A DNA stretch of 64,000 bases, from contig OY735211.1 in NCBI GenBank assembly GCA_963457665.1, positions 43,589,777 through 43,653,776 of the forward strand, in the 5' to 3' direction. This document shows, piece by piece, positions 37,060 through 48,789 of the stretch; the first letter of the stretch is position 1, and each line of letters opens with the position of its first letter. Source of the DNA: Thysanoteuthis rhombus (Eukaryota; Mollusca; Cephalopoda; Oegopsida; Thysanoteuthidae). Both the position numbers and the translations under genes were made by a program. The notes under the pieces are model-generated. The model was given only the letters and a program-made list of their open reading frames with translations. It was not told the DNA's origin and did no database searches.

Positions 37060-37925
37060 TTATCATCATCAGCAGCAGTAGTCTCTCAACGTCCATCGTT
37101 GGACATAGACCTTCCCCAGGATTTGCCACACTTCTCTATCATGGGCGTCGTGGAGCCAGTACTTTCTGAATCTGTCTAGCTCGTCTCTCCATCTAATATT
37201 CTGCCGACCTCAGTTCTGCATGTGATCTTGGGGTATCCATGTCGTCGGTCACGATGTCCATTGGTTGTCTGCCATTCCTGCAACATGGCCAGCCCATTGC
37301 CATTTGAGCTTTTTGATGGATTCTATGATGTCCCTGACTTTTGTCCTCTCCCGTATGTACTGTGCTGTCCTGTGGTCTCTCCATGTGACGCCTAGCATAA
37401 TTTTCTCATGTGCACGTTGCATAGTTCTCAATTTGCGGATTTGTCTTTTGGTTAGGTTCCATCTTTCAGCTCCATAAGTGACTATTGGGAGGATGCATTG
37501 GTTATACACCCCTCTTTTTAGGATTAATGGGATTTTCTTATTTTTGGATGTTTAGTTTGCTCTACCAAAGGCTTGCCATCCTAATGTGATTCCTCGCTTG
37601 ATTTCTCCTTCTTTTGAGGGTCTCATGGAGATTCGTTGTCCTAGGTAGATGTAGTGATCGACTTTCTCCAGTTCTGTGTCCTCGATTTTGACCTCAGTGT
37701 TTTTATCTCCAATGTGGTTGTTGCACATGATCTTCGTCTTGCTGAAGTTCATGTGTAGGCCAACTTTCTTGCTCTCTTCGTTCAGTTCATCGATCAGTAG
37801 TTGGAGGTCGTGCAGGTTCTCTGCGAAAAAGGCAATGTCGTCTGCAAATCTGAGGTTGCTCAGATACTTGCCGTCTATTCTAATCTCTTTACTTTCCCTG
37901 TCTAGTCTTCTGAATACAAAAAAGA
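37060..37925 (-). mobile_element. RTE-clade LINE, best-preserved polymerase fragment
   Basis: The frame at 37552-37962 carries LSNLRFADDIAFFAENLHDL with the intact FADD active-site box. MNFSKTKIMCNNHIGD and KVDHYIYLGQRISMRPSKE follow. A second frame (37249-37509) gives CILPIVTYGAERWNLTKRQ and IESIKKLKWQWAGHVAGMAD. A stop and frame change separate them. The 3' terminus lies near 37080 with an ATC-type tail (ATCATCATCAGCAGCAGTAG on plus). Least decayed of the set, so perhaps the youngest, but still 5' truncated. Confidence 0.92.
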
Positions 37926-38379
37926 TGATAAATTCAAAATATTGCAGCATCACAGAACTCAATAACCACCATGAGAGTCTAACTTAGCCTCGGCACTAAT
38001 TGGGAGAAATCAATTTATCTAAAATTTTGTTAATTAAGCAGGTACAAAATCTTTCAATATGACTGATGACGAATTCACTCTCTTAATTCAGATCGACTTA
38101 TTGTATTACAGGAACTATTAATGAAAGAGTTGGAATGTCATACATAGTTTAGGAATTATATTGTATGGCGAAATCAATTTTGTTCAGCTTTCAAATTTTA
38201 AAGAAGCAAGGGAGTCTGATCCTGTACTTCTTCTGCTTTTCTTACTCCTGACTGACACTTGTTCTCTCACGCGCACAACAAATAGGAACATGTTCTCTTT
38301 TATCTCATTACAGTTCTCCAGGAGTCCGTCTGTCTATCTATATGTATGTGACAGCCTAACGTAGAAATCAAAGTGACCC

Positions 38380-38700
38380 CGGAAAATGTTTTCAGCAAAA
38401 AAGATTTTCAAAATCATCCCCTGAGTATATTTTTAGGGTGGTATTATTTGCAATGTAAATTCATGATAAAAGGGACTCAGTTTTGTGCACTTTTTTCTCA
38501 GCAAAATCCACTGGATGCTGATTAAAAATTGCTCAATCGTAGAGCGGATGGGGAACTCATATCGTCCATAGAGTGGATGGGAGAGTAAGAAGGAGATATC
38601 AGCTGCTTATTTGATTACGCTTGACACGCTGATAGTGGTATTGTTTATAGAGAGTAACTGAGAGTAAGAGGAAGAATGAGTTAAATATTTTTCTGAGATA
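38380..38700 (-). repeat. Interspersed repeat X, copy 4
   Basis: The reverse complement contains TCATGAATTTACATTGCAAA followed by a diverged C-rich block and GATTTTGAAAATC. It is the most diverged member of the set. Confidence 0.5.
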
Positions 38701-38778
38701 ATAAAAAGAACTCCAAAAGTCACAAATATCATCTCTTTTTTTGTAAAAAAATTAGATTAAAGACTGTCTGATATCGAT

Positions 38779-38811
<33 letters not shown>
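38779..38811 (+). repeat. (ATCT)n microsatellite
   Basis: Eight ATCT units. Confidence 0.96.
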
Positions 38812-38812
<1 letters not shown>

Positions 38813-39332
38813 GGTTGTCTGTCTATCTTTTCAATTGTGTTATTTTTAATCTATCCATCCATCATTTGTTTGTTTTTTTGTTTTGTTTTGTTGGGTTTTT
38901 TTTCCTTTTTTTGGACTGCAATTTATCTCACTGCCTCAGGGTGATTATTCACTTAGTTTATAAATTCAGATAAGGTAGCTTTAGTACGTGAAAGAAAGAT
39001 ACATCTCTCTGTTTCTTAGTTCCAGTTTTTTGGGGATGTTTTTTTTTTGTCTGAGAATCCGCCAAATTTGACAGGAAAGTAATCTGTTAAGTGTTTTTTC
39101 AAGTGAGAATGACTCAGTTTGTTCTTATCGTCTTGTTTGCTGTTCTTTTGGCTTTGCATTCATTACAGAATGACTGTCCTTTCACACCATCAGTGCATTC
39201 TTACCTTTGGCTAAGGAAAAACGTTCCCTTCAGGCGAGACTCTTTCATTGCACTTAGCAAGTGACCCAAACGTTGGAAATTCGGATGTTGGATTTTAGTG
39301 AAGTGTCTACATTTTTTTTTACTGTACACTTA

Positions 39333-39530
39333 TCATCATTAGTCTTTCAACGTCCGTCGTTAAACTTAGACCCATGATTCGCCACATTTCTTTATCGTGG
39401 GCGTCGTGGAGCCTGTACTTTCTGAATTTGTCTAGCTCGTCTCTATCTAATATTCTGCTGGCCTCGGTTCTGCACGTGATCTCGGGGGATCCATGACGTG
39501 AGTCGCGATGTCCATCGGTTGTACGCCATT
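39333..39530 (-). mobile_element. RTE-clade LINE, 200-bp 3' fragment
   Basis: The reverse complement gives the family 3' terminus (NRWTS...GRLD region through VQRRTLKD-like end) with small deletions. Recognised by CATTAGTCTTTCAACGTCCG and the order of words shared with the other copies. Confidence 0.85.
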
Positions 39531-39639
39531 TATACCTATCTAAAAAGTATGTCTCTGATTCCTCATTGCGTGGGGATTAAGATAAATACCCTCTTGCTCT
39601 ACACTTACAGGCAACTGTAGATATTTACTGGGCTGTATA

Positions 39640-40025
39640 CATCACCGTGATCCAGCGGAAGAGTGTTCGGTTCGGTTGGCCATGGTTCAATCCACTGCCG
39701 AGTCATATCAAAGACTTTAAAACAATAGTACTCAATGTCTCTCCGCTGAGCACTCAGCACAAGGCCTGGTATGGAGGAACCTTTCCCCGGGGCTAATAAG
39801 TGGTTACTGCTAAATCATTTTGGGTACAACGATTCCAGAATTAAGCAACGTCAAGCCTGGTCAGTGACTAGATGGGTGACTGTTTGGGAATCCCAGGTGC
39901 CGTAAGCAGAACGAAGCTCCGACAGGCCTCTTAAGCCAGATCTTACTCACAACAACTCTGTGATACCCTCGATGATGGTATGAACAGTGAACGATGATTC
40001 ATACATACATACATACATACATACA
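39640..40025 (+). mobile_element. Composite SINE: tRNA-like head, central domain, 5S-like part, CATA tail
   Basis: A tRNA-like head (39650-39712) has an A box at TGATCCAGCGGAAGAGTG and a B box at GGTTCAATCC. AAAGACTTTAAAA and a CTCCGCTGAGCACTCAGCAC-like domain follow. From 39828 the sequence follows 5S rRNA: AATTAAGCAACGTCAAGCCT, GATGGGTGACTGTTTGGGAA, CCCAGGTGCCGTAAGC. A body shared with the 10.7-kb copy comes next, and the unit ends in a CATA repeat (40002-40024). Either one element carries both promoters or two SINEs lie end to end. Confidence 0.7.
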
Positions 40026-40349
40026 TTATGCTGTTTGCTGGCAACCAATGACGATTGAAAACATAGCTTTGCAATACATTTCGACAGACCCTCTCCGAAG
40101 AGAGCTTTTAATAACAGAAAGCATTGGAAAAAAATGATGTTTCCCAATAATCGCTTGATGTGAAACAACTGTCATGGCGAGAAATTAACGTAAACATGTT
40201 TCGAATGTCGACAGTCACGACATGAAATATCATTTCAATTAAAACATGATATCGCGATTGAATAGGCAACATCTGAACGAAGTGAAACTCTTTTAATGTT
40301 GGTTTCTATCATCATCATAGGCAAGAAGACTGAAAATTCCAAACACAAT

Positions 40350-40758
40350 AATAACAAGTCTGGTTGGTCACTCAACAGAAACCGTCAAGTGCCCAACATC
40401 CTTTGGCAGCCGGCTGTGTTGGGGGTGATCAATTTAAAAAAATGGAAAAGTTTGATGAATGAATAAGTTACTTACGTTGGGCCACTAAAGGGTCCATTTT
40501 TTTAATCATGCCAGGCACAAAAGATGACCAATATAGCATAAAGTTACATTATAAATTGACCCCCTCCCCACTAAAAACTTATTTGGAGCGAAATCTTGGA
40601 AAACCAAAAAAAAACGTTTTGTTTTTAGATACGATAAGAAGTGAATGTTTAAGCTTTCAACCCTCTAGATCCATTGGTAAGGCCTGTCCAGGCGATATAT
40701 ACACACATAGCCAGCCAGGAACTTATGTCGACAGTTTTGGTTGACGGGTTCTAATACA
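40350..40758 (+). repeat. Interspersed repeat X, copy 5 (most complete)
   Basis: Spans from GGTTGGTCACTCAACAGAAA to GTTTTGGTTGACGGGTTCTA. AGAAACCGTCAA near the start and AGAACCCGTCAACC in the reverse complement of the end form an inverted pair. That hints at a short DNA transposon of about 400 bp. The frame at 40508-40744 is not conserved in the other copies, so it is not a gene. Confidence 0.7.
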
Positions 40759-40769
40759 CGCTGAATAGG

Positions 40770-43560
40770 AAAACATATTAAACCCAGTAAAAAAATCGAT
40801 ATAAAATTACTGCTGTAAATTTGCCAACTCATATAATCGTTGTTTCCGTGATAGCTGAGTGGTTCATCGTAACTTATCCAAAAATTCTAAATAATTTATT
40901 CTGATTCAAACAATAACAAAACCATTCCTAATGCTGTCTTCTGCAAGCACATCATCTTTGTTACCTGCATCGAATACTAACAAGAACCATAGGTTCGACG
41001 ATGCGTCCACCATTAGTAATGATAGTAGCAGAAGGGGGAAGTGTAAGTAGTCTTTCTTTGAGTCAATTGATTCGCATACTAGTAAAATATTGCGATATGG
41101 AAATATTCTGCAGGTACAGTAAACCCTTGCTATAAGGAAGTCATCGGGGGTGTAAATTTTGTTATCCTTTTCAATTTATCTGCAGTGAATAAAGCTTGAA
41201 TTTTTTTTTTTTTATTCAAATTTACTCCCATATTTCAGATTGTTTGTATTGAATTAAGCAGTAAACTGAAGCGAGCGTTCTTTAACAAGTGCCTGTATAC
41301 TTATAAACAACACCTAATTTATCTTCAATTTTTATTACCACCAGCCGAAAATACTCGGAGTCCGTTATTTCAAGCTATATGGAGCCCACGTCCATGAAAC
41401 CTCGAGTTAAGTGATCATTTAATGTTTCACGACCGTAGGTTCAATATAGCTGAGTCTTTTTACCTACTTAGAAAAAAAAACGTACATATTCATGTGATCT
41501 ACGTGTTCGCTGCATTTACAGAACTTTGCTCATAAGATAAGGAAAAAAATGTCATGATCCACGTGTTCTCCGCATTTAGCGAACTTCGTTCGGTAAATAT
41601 AAAGTCTGTTCAAATGGATGCAGGAGTTCGTTAAAACCGAAATTGGTTCTATCAAGGTTTGTCATGGCGTGGTTTTTCTGTATTATTATCATTTTTTTTA
41701 AATCGTAAATGGCCATCTTTTTTTAGTTACAAAAATTCTATTTCATCATTAGAAGTTGATCGGAATAGTTTCTTCAATGGAACAACCTTTCAATGAAGTA
41801 CCATCCTCTTGATGACATCACATCTCTCTCTTCCTTCCTCCCTTCCTTCCTTCCTTCCTTCCTTCCTTTCTTTCTATATCCGTTGTTTACGTAACCTAAC
41901 CCAGAACGACCGAAAAGCCTTTAATAGAGATGCATAGGCACATCTAAAACAGTTGAAGCTACTTTTTGAAAATGTAAGACTTGCTATGGTATTTCCTTCT
42001 ATTTCCACTGCTAATTGTAAGACTGTTTGGCTATTGAAAACGATTGACACAAAGCTTTTACTTGTTCCTGGTTCCATAAGCGTCATCCCTTTTCCATTAG
42101 TTCAAGCAGTCACAACAAAATCTCATGCAACAACAAGAGTCCATTTTTTTTTTAAATAGAATTTTCATTAGCTTATTTCTGCAAAATATTGTTTCCTATA
42201 AACAAGTATATATGCAGATACCGATATTTATATCCTCTGAATTGTGATTCGTTATTTTCAACAATGAAAATTCGGTAATAAACTGTATTTTCAGCATTGA
42301 ATTCATTCATTTGTGCGTTTTCAAATTTTCATCGCAGTTCCGAGCAAATACTTGGAGGTGTTTTAAAATTTTTCAACGATAACAGACAACCAATTCCATG
42401 CTGTGTGAGGGAAATTGAAAAAGCAACACTTTCTGTGTTCTAAAAATATCCAATTGAAACAAGATGAGCTCCGAAATCAATTCTCTCGCTTGACAACGAG
42501 GAAAGGCTCCCTTAAAGCGTTAAACTCATTCTATTGTCTGGTGAAGTTGTCATTATCGCTGGCAGCAGACTGCATAGGCTTTTGGAAAAAAATCAAATTT
42601 TTCCCAAGATTGTTGAATCTTCCATGAGGCAGGGAATTTACTTGGTGTTGCTCACTTCCCCTACGAGTAACATACAGCTTGTTCTTCATTGAGCCAGTCC
42701 GACGAAAACTGTTTGTCGTGGGTGGTAGACCCACGCCTTCCTTGGCGTATCTTCACATATCTGCTTATGCGGAACATGATGTACTGGGTTACATGGTACC
42801 ACCAGCTGGGAGCAATCTGAACAATTGAGAGGGTGGATTCATACCTCTTCCGAAGGCATTAATTCGAAGTGAACAGAAACACTTCAGTTGGAATTTGAGC
42901 TTGATTCCATTTTACGTTCTCTTAATTTTGCGGCCAATCAGTATCTTTTTAAAAGCTTCTTTGTTGATGAACGAATGTTTATCACTATTCTCTGAAAATC
43001 TTCTTGTAGTCCATTTTTCGGTGACTTTGTGCTGCAGTAATATCTTGGCCGATGAGGGCTTACTGAGGCTCGATGTTGCTTAGAGCAAAGACCTAGTAAT
43101 CGTCGTGTAGCCTCGAAAATTTACCTTGCTTAATCTCCGGGGAATAGTGGTGCAGCATCTCCTCATAGTATTAAAAAGGGGAGGACCAGGCTCCCCCTAA
43201 CGTCCTTGCAACATTAGTTGCGGGAACTGGAGCAATTTTTTCAACTTTCCGTATGCGGGGCCTCACATTGAACCGACTTTTGTTCCATTCTGCTCTGATA
43301 GGGAAGCTGGCTAGATCTGATCATGAGTCACTGATTTTCTAATCAGTATTCATCCCTTTATTTTTCAACATTTACGTACATTCAACAGTATGTTATGTTA
43401 ATTAGATTTTGGTGTTTGCGCTGTTTGTCTGGACAAAATCACAGGAGACCACTTGAAATTTCTGTGAGAACCAAATTGAATTACGTGGCAAACACTGCTC
43501 TCACTGGTTATCTCATTTTTTTCTAACGTTTAGCCTATTTTATTTGCATTTAATGGCTTT
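40770..43560. other. Intronic; (CCTT)n near 41830-41870, otherwise nothing recognised
   Basis: A CCTT microsatellite sits at 41830-41870. The stretch 42480-43340 is less AT-rich and could be an old mobile element, but no motif or border let me assign it. Confidence 0.4.
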
Positions 43561-43569
43561 TTAAAATGA

Positions 43570-44318
43570 ACTGAACAAAGGAAGCGAAAAAGTCGGCCTA
43601 CACAAAAACATCAGTATAACAAAAATCATGTACAACAATCACATCGAGGATAAGGACAAAACTTTCAAAATCGAAGATGCAAAACTAGAGATAGTAGACC
43701 ACTACATCTACCTAGGGCAACGAATCTCCATGAGACCCTCAAAAGAAGAAGAAATCAAGCGAAGAATCACACAAGGATGACAAACATTTGGCAGAACAAG
43801 CTCTACTTTAAAAAACAAGAAGATCCCAATAATCCTAAAAAGAGGAGTATACAACCAATGCATCCTCCCAATAGTCACTCATGGAGCTGAAACATGGAAC
43901 CTAACCAAGAGATAGGCCTGCAAACTGAGAAGCATACAACACGCGCATCATGGAGAGATCACAAGACAACACAGTATATCAGCATATATACATATTCGTT
44001 TAGTTTATGTAGCATGCAACGCGCGCATGAGAGAATCATGCTCAGTCTTAAATGGAGAGATCACAAGGTAGCACAGTATATCAGGAAGAAAACGAGTGTC
44101 TGAGATATCATAGAAACTATTTTTTCTTAACTCAAATGGCAATGGGCAGGCCATGTTATAAGAATGAAAGACAACTGATAGACATCATGACTTACAGCGT
44201 GGATCCCCAGAGATCACATGAGAAACCGAGGACGAGAGAATACAAGATGGAAAGATGAACTGGACTAGTTCAAAAAGAGCTGGCTGTGCGACACCCATGG
44301 TAGAGAATTGATGCGAAG
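43570..44318 (+). mobile_element. RTE-clade LINE, internally rearranged copy
   Basis: On the plus strand it encodes KVGLHKNISITKIMYNNHIE-like, then DHYIYLGQRISMRPSKEEE, VYNQCILPIVTHGAETWNLT and the SWRDHKTTQYI block. The last block occurs twice (near 43950 and 44050) around a short foreign stretch, so a partial internal duplication is present. The end (MRRLFKS-like) has lost the final codons and tail. Confidence 0.87.
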
Positions 44319-44426
44319 ACTCTTTAAATCATTAAGTATTAAGGTTTTCACTTCAACGTAGCGATGCTCTTACCATTGAACCATTGAACTAAACAGCTGC
44401 CGGTAATGGCAAAGGCCAAATAACTG

Positions 44427-44764
44427 CTTTCAACCTTTCTCATCTCGTTTAGTCTCGGTCTATCTGTCTCTTTCAATGCGACAGTTATGTATTTAAGAAA
44501 GTGGACATATCTGGTTCGACAGAATGAATTATAAATTGCGTTATATTACATAGAAACTTGTTTGAAATGATCTCCCGTCTAAATTGAGTGATATAATAAC
44601 TGTGTAACGACGGGAGATCATTTCACGTAAGTTTCTATATAATGTAACGCAATTTATAATTCATTCTGTCAGACCAAATATGTACATTTTCTTAAATACA
44701 TAACAGTCGCGCTGAAAGAGACGAGTACACCAAGAGTAAATAAGATGAGAATTCGGGTTGAAAG
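44427..44764. mobile_element. Foldback element: two arms of about 155 bp with a 29-nt spacer
   Basis: The left arm (44427-44579) and right arm (44609-44764) are reverse complements at close to 90 percent. Paired words include CTTAAATACATAAC, GCAATTTATAATTCATTCTG and GACGGGAGATCATTTCA. A single strand would form a hairpin over 300 nt long. The sequence just left of it (44340-44410), read on minus, has a tRNA A-box-like string, so two SINE copies inserted head to head are one explanation. A foldback MITE is the other. Confidence 0.85.
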
Positions 44765-44769
44765 GCACG

Positions 44770-45160
44770 TATTAAGGTTTTGTAACAACCACTCTGGTGC
44801 CAGAAAACCAGTGCAATACCAGCTAATTCCGGATTAGATAAAATCATATGAAAATCGATAAATTAATAATTGCCGAACGAAAACCTGCACCGATCAGCCT
44901 TTAATATCCTGTACATCAAAAAATCATATTCTATGGCTCAATGATACTGCATAGGACAACGGGTTATCACACACGATTTTATACGTAGGCAAAAATGATG
45001 TTCGTAAAAACATGGAATATACTTGATTCAATTCAGTTGTTAATGCAATGAGGTTCTGTAACAACCACTTAATGTATATTTGAAATGAAAAAATGTTTTC
45101 AGATTTTTTCCAGTCCTACATAAAATAGTTCTTGTTATGAAAATTAATATCAATAAAAAG
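44770..45160. other. Intron 1 near its 5' end, nothing recognised
   Basis: The phrase GGTT.TGTAACAACCACT occurs twice (44777 and 45052). No other structure seen. Confidence 0.4.
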
Positions 45161-45168
45161 TGACTTAC

Positions 45169-45213
45169 CACAGCAAAGACAAACTGAATAACGGATATCT
45201 TCCAGAGGAACAT
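45169..45213 (-). CDS. First coding exon with signal-peptide start
   Basis: On the minus strand an acceptor (ATTCATTTTTCAG) is followed by AAACATT and then ATG. Fifteen codons read MFLWKISVIQFVFAV, and GTAAGT follows directly (donor 45163-45168). The exon thus holds 7 nt of 5' untranslated sequence and a charged-then-hydrophobic N terminus typical of a secretory signal. Having an acceptor, it must be preceded by at least one untranslated exon further right. It leaves in phase 0, matching the microexon at 20210. The intron between them would be about 25 kb. The start codon is the only ATG in the exon. Confidence rests on perfect splice borders plus the joined peptide; no promoter was identified. 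Confidence 0.78.
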
Positions 45214-45918
45214 AATGTTTCTGAAAAATGAATAAAATAAAAAGACGTTTTGAAATTATTTTGTCAGTGCATAGTGTATGCGATAAGGGGTTAAAATGAG
45301 GGTGTTTTCGTCAGAAATTCTTTTTATATTATTCGGTCAAAATGCTAAAAATTTATATCTTCGATGGCTATATCCTAAGTGACAAAAAAAGAAATTTAAT
45401 CGAGCAAATTTGATGAGTAGCTTGCATTCTGTGCAAATATATGGCTTTTTTTTTCAATACCAATTTGCGTGTAGACTAACTCCTGCATTAATGTCGTGAT
45501 TAGGTTCCTGAAAATCACCACTTTAACTGAGACAACTCCAAGTGGAACCGATTCTACCATAGATACACTTTTATAAATAAGTGTTATTCCATTCATTGTG
45601 GCGTAGGAATTTGGCGACTAAATTATGTCGAGTCAGAAAAATCACTTGATTAGCAATTTCATCTCCAATATTTTATATCATCGTATATTTATATCTTTTT
45701 TTTTTCTCAACGATGTTCTAATAAAACAGCGTTATTGGGGAAGTTGGTGTATAATGAATATTCTGAAATAATGAAACTGTGTTTGAATGAGACAGATGTT
45801 CCTTGTCGCCAAAAATGAAAAAAAAAATCTCACTAGCAATGATTATATCAGGTGATTTTTCTTTCGACTTTATTTTCCTCTCTAAACAACAATGACAATT
45901 TCAGACTTCCAGACGGGT

Positions 45919-46092
45919 TATCTCTATTATTGTTCGGACTATCCTTGTTTTCCATACAACATTTCGGCCGTTGTACTCTACGGCCTTCATCAGGTATCAT
46001 AATATATATGTGGAAAACAACTAAGATGAGGATAGTCCGAACAATAATAGAGATAATAATAATACCTCATCTCAAAAATTCAGAGAAATTCA
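45919..46092 (-). mobile_element. Compact inverted-repeat unit with hammerhead-like core (Penelope-type module)
   Basis: A 27-bp perfect inverted repeat (45918-45944 and 46030-46056; TAGTCCGAACAATAATAGAG within) encloses a core on the minus strand. The core is CTGATGA (45993-45987), a hairpin GGCCG/CGGCC (45985-45966), GAAA (45965-45962), then TGTT. AGACGGGT flanks both sides (45911-45918 and 46093-46100) within a longer, imperfect direct repeat that may be a target duplication. Hammerhead motifs with small stem III are known from Penelope-like elements. The unit has no coding sequence. Age looks moderate, since the arms match perfectly. Confidence 0.65.
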
Positions 46093-46432
46093 AGACGGGT
46101 AGCCAAGACTAAAAAGTGAAAGATTTAAAATGATGGAGAGAGAGAGAAGGGAAAAGGGGGAGGGGGAAAAATACTTATATCTAGAATTATCAAGAATTTC
46201 ACGCTATTTATCTAGAAAAATATCTGGATGCTATTTTATTGGGTCAAATTCTATGACCCAAGATAGAGATCTTTTCTTCTTTTTTTTTTTTTCATTTAAA
46301 GGAAAATGTTTTCTCAAAGGTCAGAATATTTTTGAAACTTACAAGTTTCTGTCGGAGTGAAGTTTGACCCAGAAGCAGCTAGTCTTGTTACTATTTCTGC
46401 TTGGTTGATATAATCTGGATGTCATGGAATAT

Positions 46433-46433
<1 letters not shown>

Positions 46434-46478
<45 letters not shown>

Positions 46479-46527
46479 ATATTTTATCGTCCGTCGTACA
46501 TAGATCCTCCCCAGGATTCGCCACACT
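46434..46527 (-). mobile_element. RTE-clade LINE, 95-bp 3' remnant with (ATG)n tail
   Basis: About 14 ATC units (46434-46475, tail read on plus) run into the family terminus as far as GGATTCGCCACACTTCG. Almost the entire element is missing. Confidence 0.88.
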
Positions 46528-46642
46528 TCGTTTTTGAAATGTGACTATTCCGAAAAATTATCTTTAGTTTTCTTTCTTCTTTACTTTCAAATTAATACCC
46601 TGTAATATTCGTCAAATCATGTAAAGTGTGTGTACATGGAAT

Positions 46643-47092
46643 ATATCATCATCATCATCATCAACAACATCAACATCATCATCAGTCTTTTAATGTCTGT
46701 CGTTAGACATGGACCTTCCCTTGGATCCGCCACACTTCTCCAGCGTGGGCCAATACTTTCTGAATTTGTCTAGCTCATCTCTCCATCGAGTATTCTACCG
46801 GCCTCGTTTGCGCATGTGATCTCTGGGCTCCATGCTATGAGTCGTGATGTCCATCAGCCGTCTGCCACTCTTGCTTCATGACCAGCCCATTGCCATTTGA
46901 GTTTCTGAGTGGATTCTATGATGTCTCTGACTCCCATTTTCTTCCTAATATACTGTGCTGTCTTGTGATCTCTTCATGTGAGGTTGAGCATGATTCTTTC
47001 ATGTGCACGTTGCATGCTTCTCAGTCTTCAGGTCAGTCTATTGATTAAGTTCGAAGTTTCAGCTCCATAAGTGACTATCGGGAGGATGCATT
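46643..47092 (-). mobile_element. RTE-clade LINE, 3' fragment
   Basis: The tail (ATCATCATCATCAACAACAT...) and family terminus at 46643-46740 are followed by the GHVARM-, WRDHKTAQYI- and YGAE-type blocks on the minus strand up to 47092. The sequence just before its tail (CATGGAATATATCATC) is the same as that before the tail of the copy at 46434. Confidence 0.87.
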
Positions 47093-47260
47093 AAATAAAC
47101 CCCCATTCTGTAGGCAGGTCTACAAGTCCATCTCTTTTTTGATGGAGCGTACAATTAAAGCTTTTTGCCTCAAGCGAATCAATGATCTTCAAAACAGATT
47201 CAGACTTAGATTATGCCTACTTGATATCAAAATGCATTAAACTCAAGCTTTGATATCAAC

Positions 47261-47306
<46 letters not shown>

Positions 47307-48465
47307 ACAATGGTTGTTTAGATCTTTTCTTTGTTGTTAGACAAACATCCCTTACTGTTATGAATGGATCTAATGATGGATGAATTTAAGACTTTAGAAT
47401 ATCCTAATTTACGTTGTTCGTGAAATATTTTCACTTTCGTCATTCGTTATCTTCCAAGCGCCTAATTCGTTTCAAATCGGAATTTTATTGATCGGGGCCG
47501 TTCATATACATTTAGCACTTAGGCGTGGGCCAATCTGTTCTTCTAAAAGCAGGGCAGACCGTGGTATCTAGCCCCGGGAAGGCAACCAACAACTCTGGTT
47601 CCAAAAAAAAAGGCGGTTTGGCAATCCATTTGACGTCTTTCCTGCAGACAAACTGATGCCTGAAATATTGCTCTATATTTTCCTGTGGACTACATTAGCG
47701 AGATGGAGAGGAAGGTTCTAACGACTGAGTAACACAGGATATCCGTACGCTTTGTCCGGGCATGCACCCTGGAGGGGGACACGTGATCCATTGTCTTTTG
47801 AACGGAGGCCATTCAGAAAAAAAACTTCAGTCAAAACAAAACTCAAAAGCACTCCCAGAGCGCATACTCTTGCCAACAACTATAAAATCTTCGTGAAAAT
47901 TATGTATATCACGAGGGAGAAGACAGTTAAATATACGGATATTGAGTTATCTCACTCAATATGTGACGTCAGCCTTTTTATCAATCGCTACTTTATCAGT
48001 GCCTTCAAAAAATGACTGAATATATGAAATATATGGATACACGTTGCATTTTACATGCTTGGATAATAGAGATTTGCATTACAATGAGCTTGGAGGATAC
48101 AGTTCTTTTGAATACAAACGGATTCTCTTTTTTAATAAGAACTTATAAAATAGGAAGGAAACAATGTCATGGATGTTTCAATAGACAAGCGGAATGAACT
48201 ACAACTGGAATGACGTGAACATGATAACACAAAGAACATGATAAATGATTATATTAGTGATAGAAGCAGAGAACAGGTGCATTAGAATTAATTACATCAA
48301 ACTCCAAATAGATAAGATTCTACAGAATGGTAGATCTCGTCTGAACAGAGACAGGGATGAAACTATAAGTTATATAATGGGGTTTGCTGCAAATTAGCTC
48401 GGTAGTATAAACATAGATGACTGAGTATGAATGATGATCCTCTTGGAACAATACGAACAACCAAG
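47093..48465. other. Spacer with (AGT)n at 47262-47306; rest unassigned
   Basis: Fifteen AGT units. The stretch 47520-47830 is less AT-rich (CCCCGGGAAGGC, GGAGGGGGACACGTGATC) and may be part of an old repeat I cannot name. Confidence 0.45.
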
Positions 48466-48469
48466 ATTT

Positions 48470-48744
48470 GAACATGTAAACCAATGACGTAAGCACGAAC
48501 TAGAAACTATTCTGCTTGATAAAAATGCTACGAATCAGAAAAGTCTTTGAAATTCAAATGGACCACTCAATGCAGACCAAGAGATCGTAACCAAAAAAGG
48601 GAAAGATCTGTCTTGTGGTAGACGTTACCGTTCCAGCGAACCTCAGAGCGAAAATTGAAGAGGGTGAAAAACTGGATAAATACCCGGATCTCACTCGTGA
48701 ACTTTTTTTTTCAACTTGTGGATTATGAAAATGAGAATTGTACC

Positions 48745-48747
<3 letters not shown>
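48470..48747 (+). mobile_element. Second LINE family, C-terminal fragment
   Basis: In one frame (48546 on) it reads FEIQMDHSMQTKRS, then KICLVVDVTVPANLR, AKIEEGEKLDKYPDLTREL and LWIMKMRIVP. This is the conserved tail of a non-LTR reverse transcriptase (pattern 'IID.AVP.D.R...KE.EK..KY.DL..EL..LW'). It is the same module as on the minus strand at 63.4 kb but a different subfamily. Frame breaks are present. An RTE copy begins directly after MRIVP, so this LINE was the insertion target. Confidence 0.72.

Positions 48748-48789
<42 letters not shown>

Noticed and set aside
40838-40870. tRNA-like A box (GATAGCTGAGTGGTTCATCG)
   Set aside because: No B box at the right distance and no stem pairing; at most a SINE scrap.
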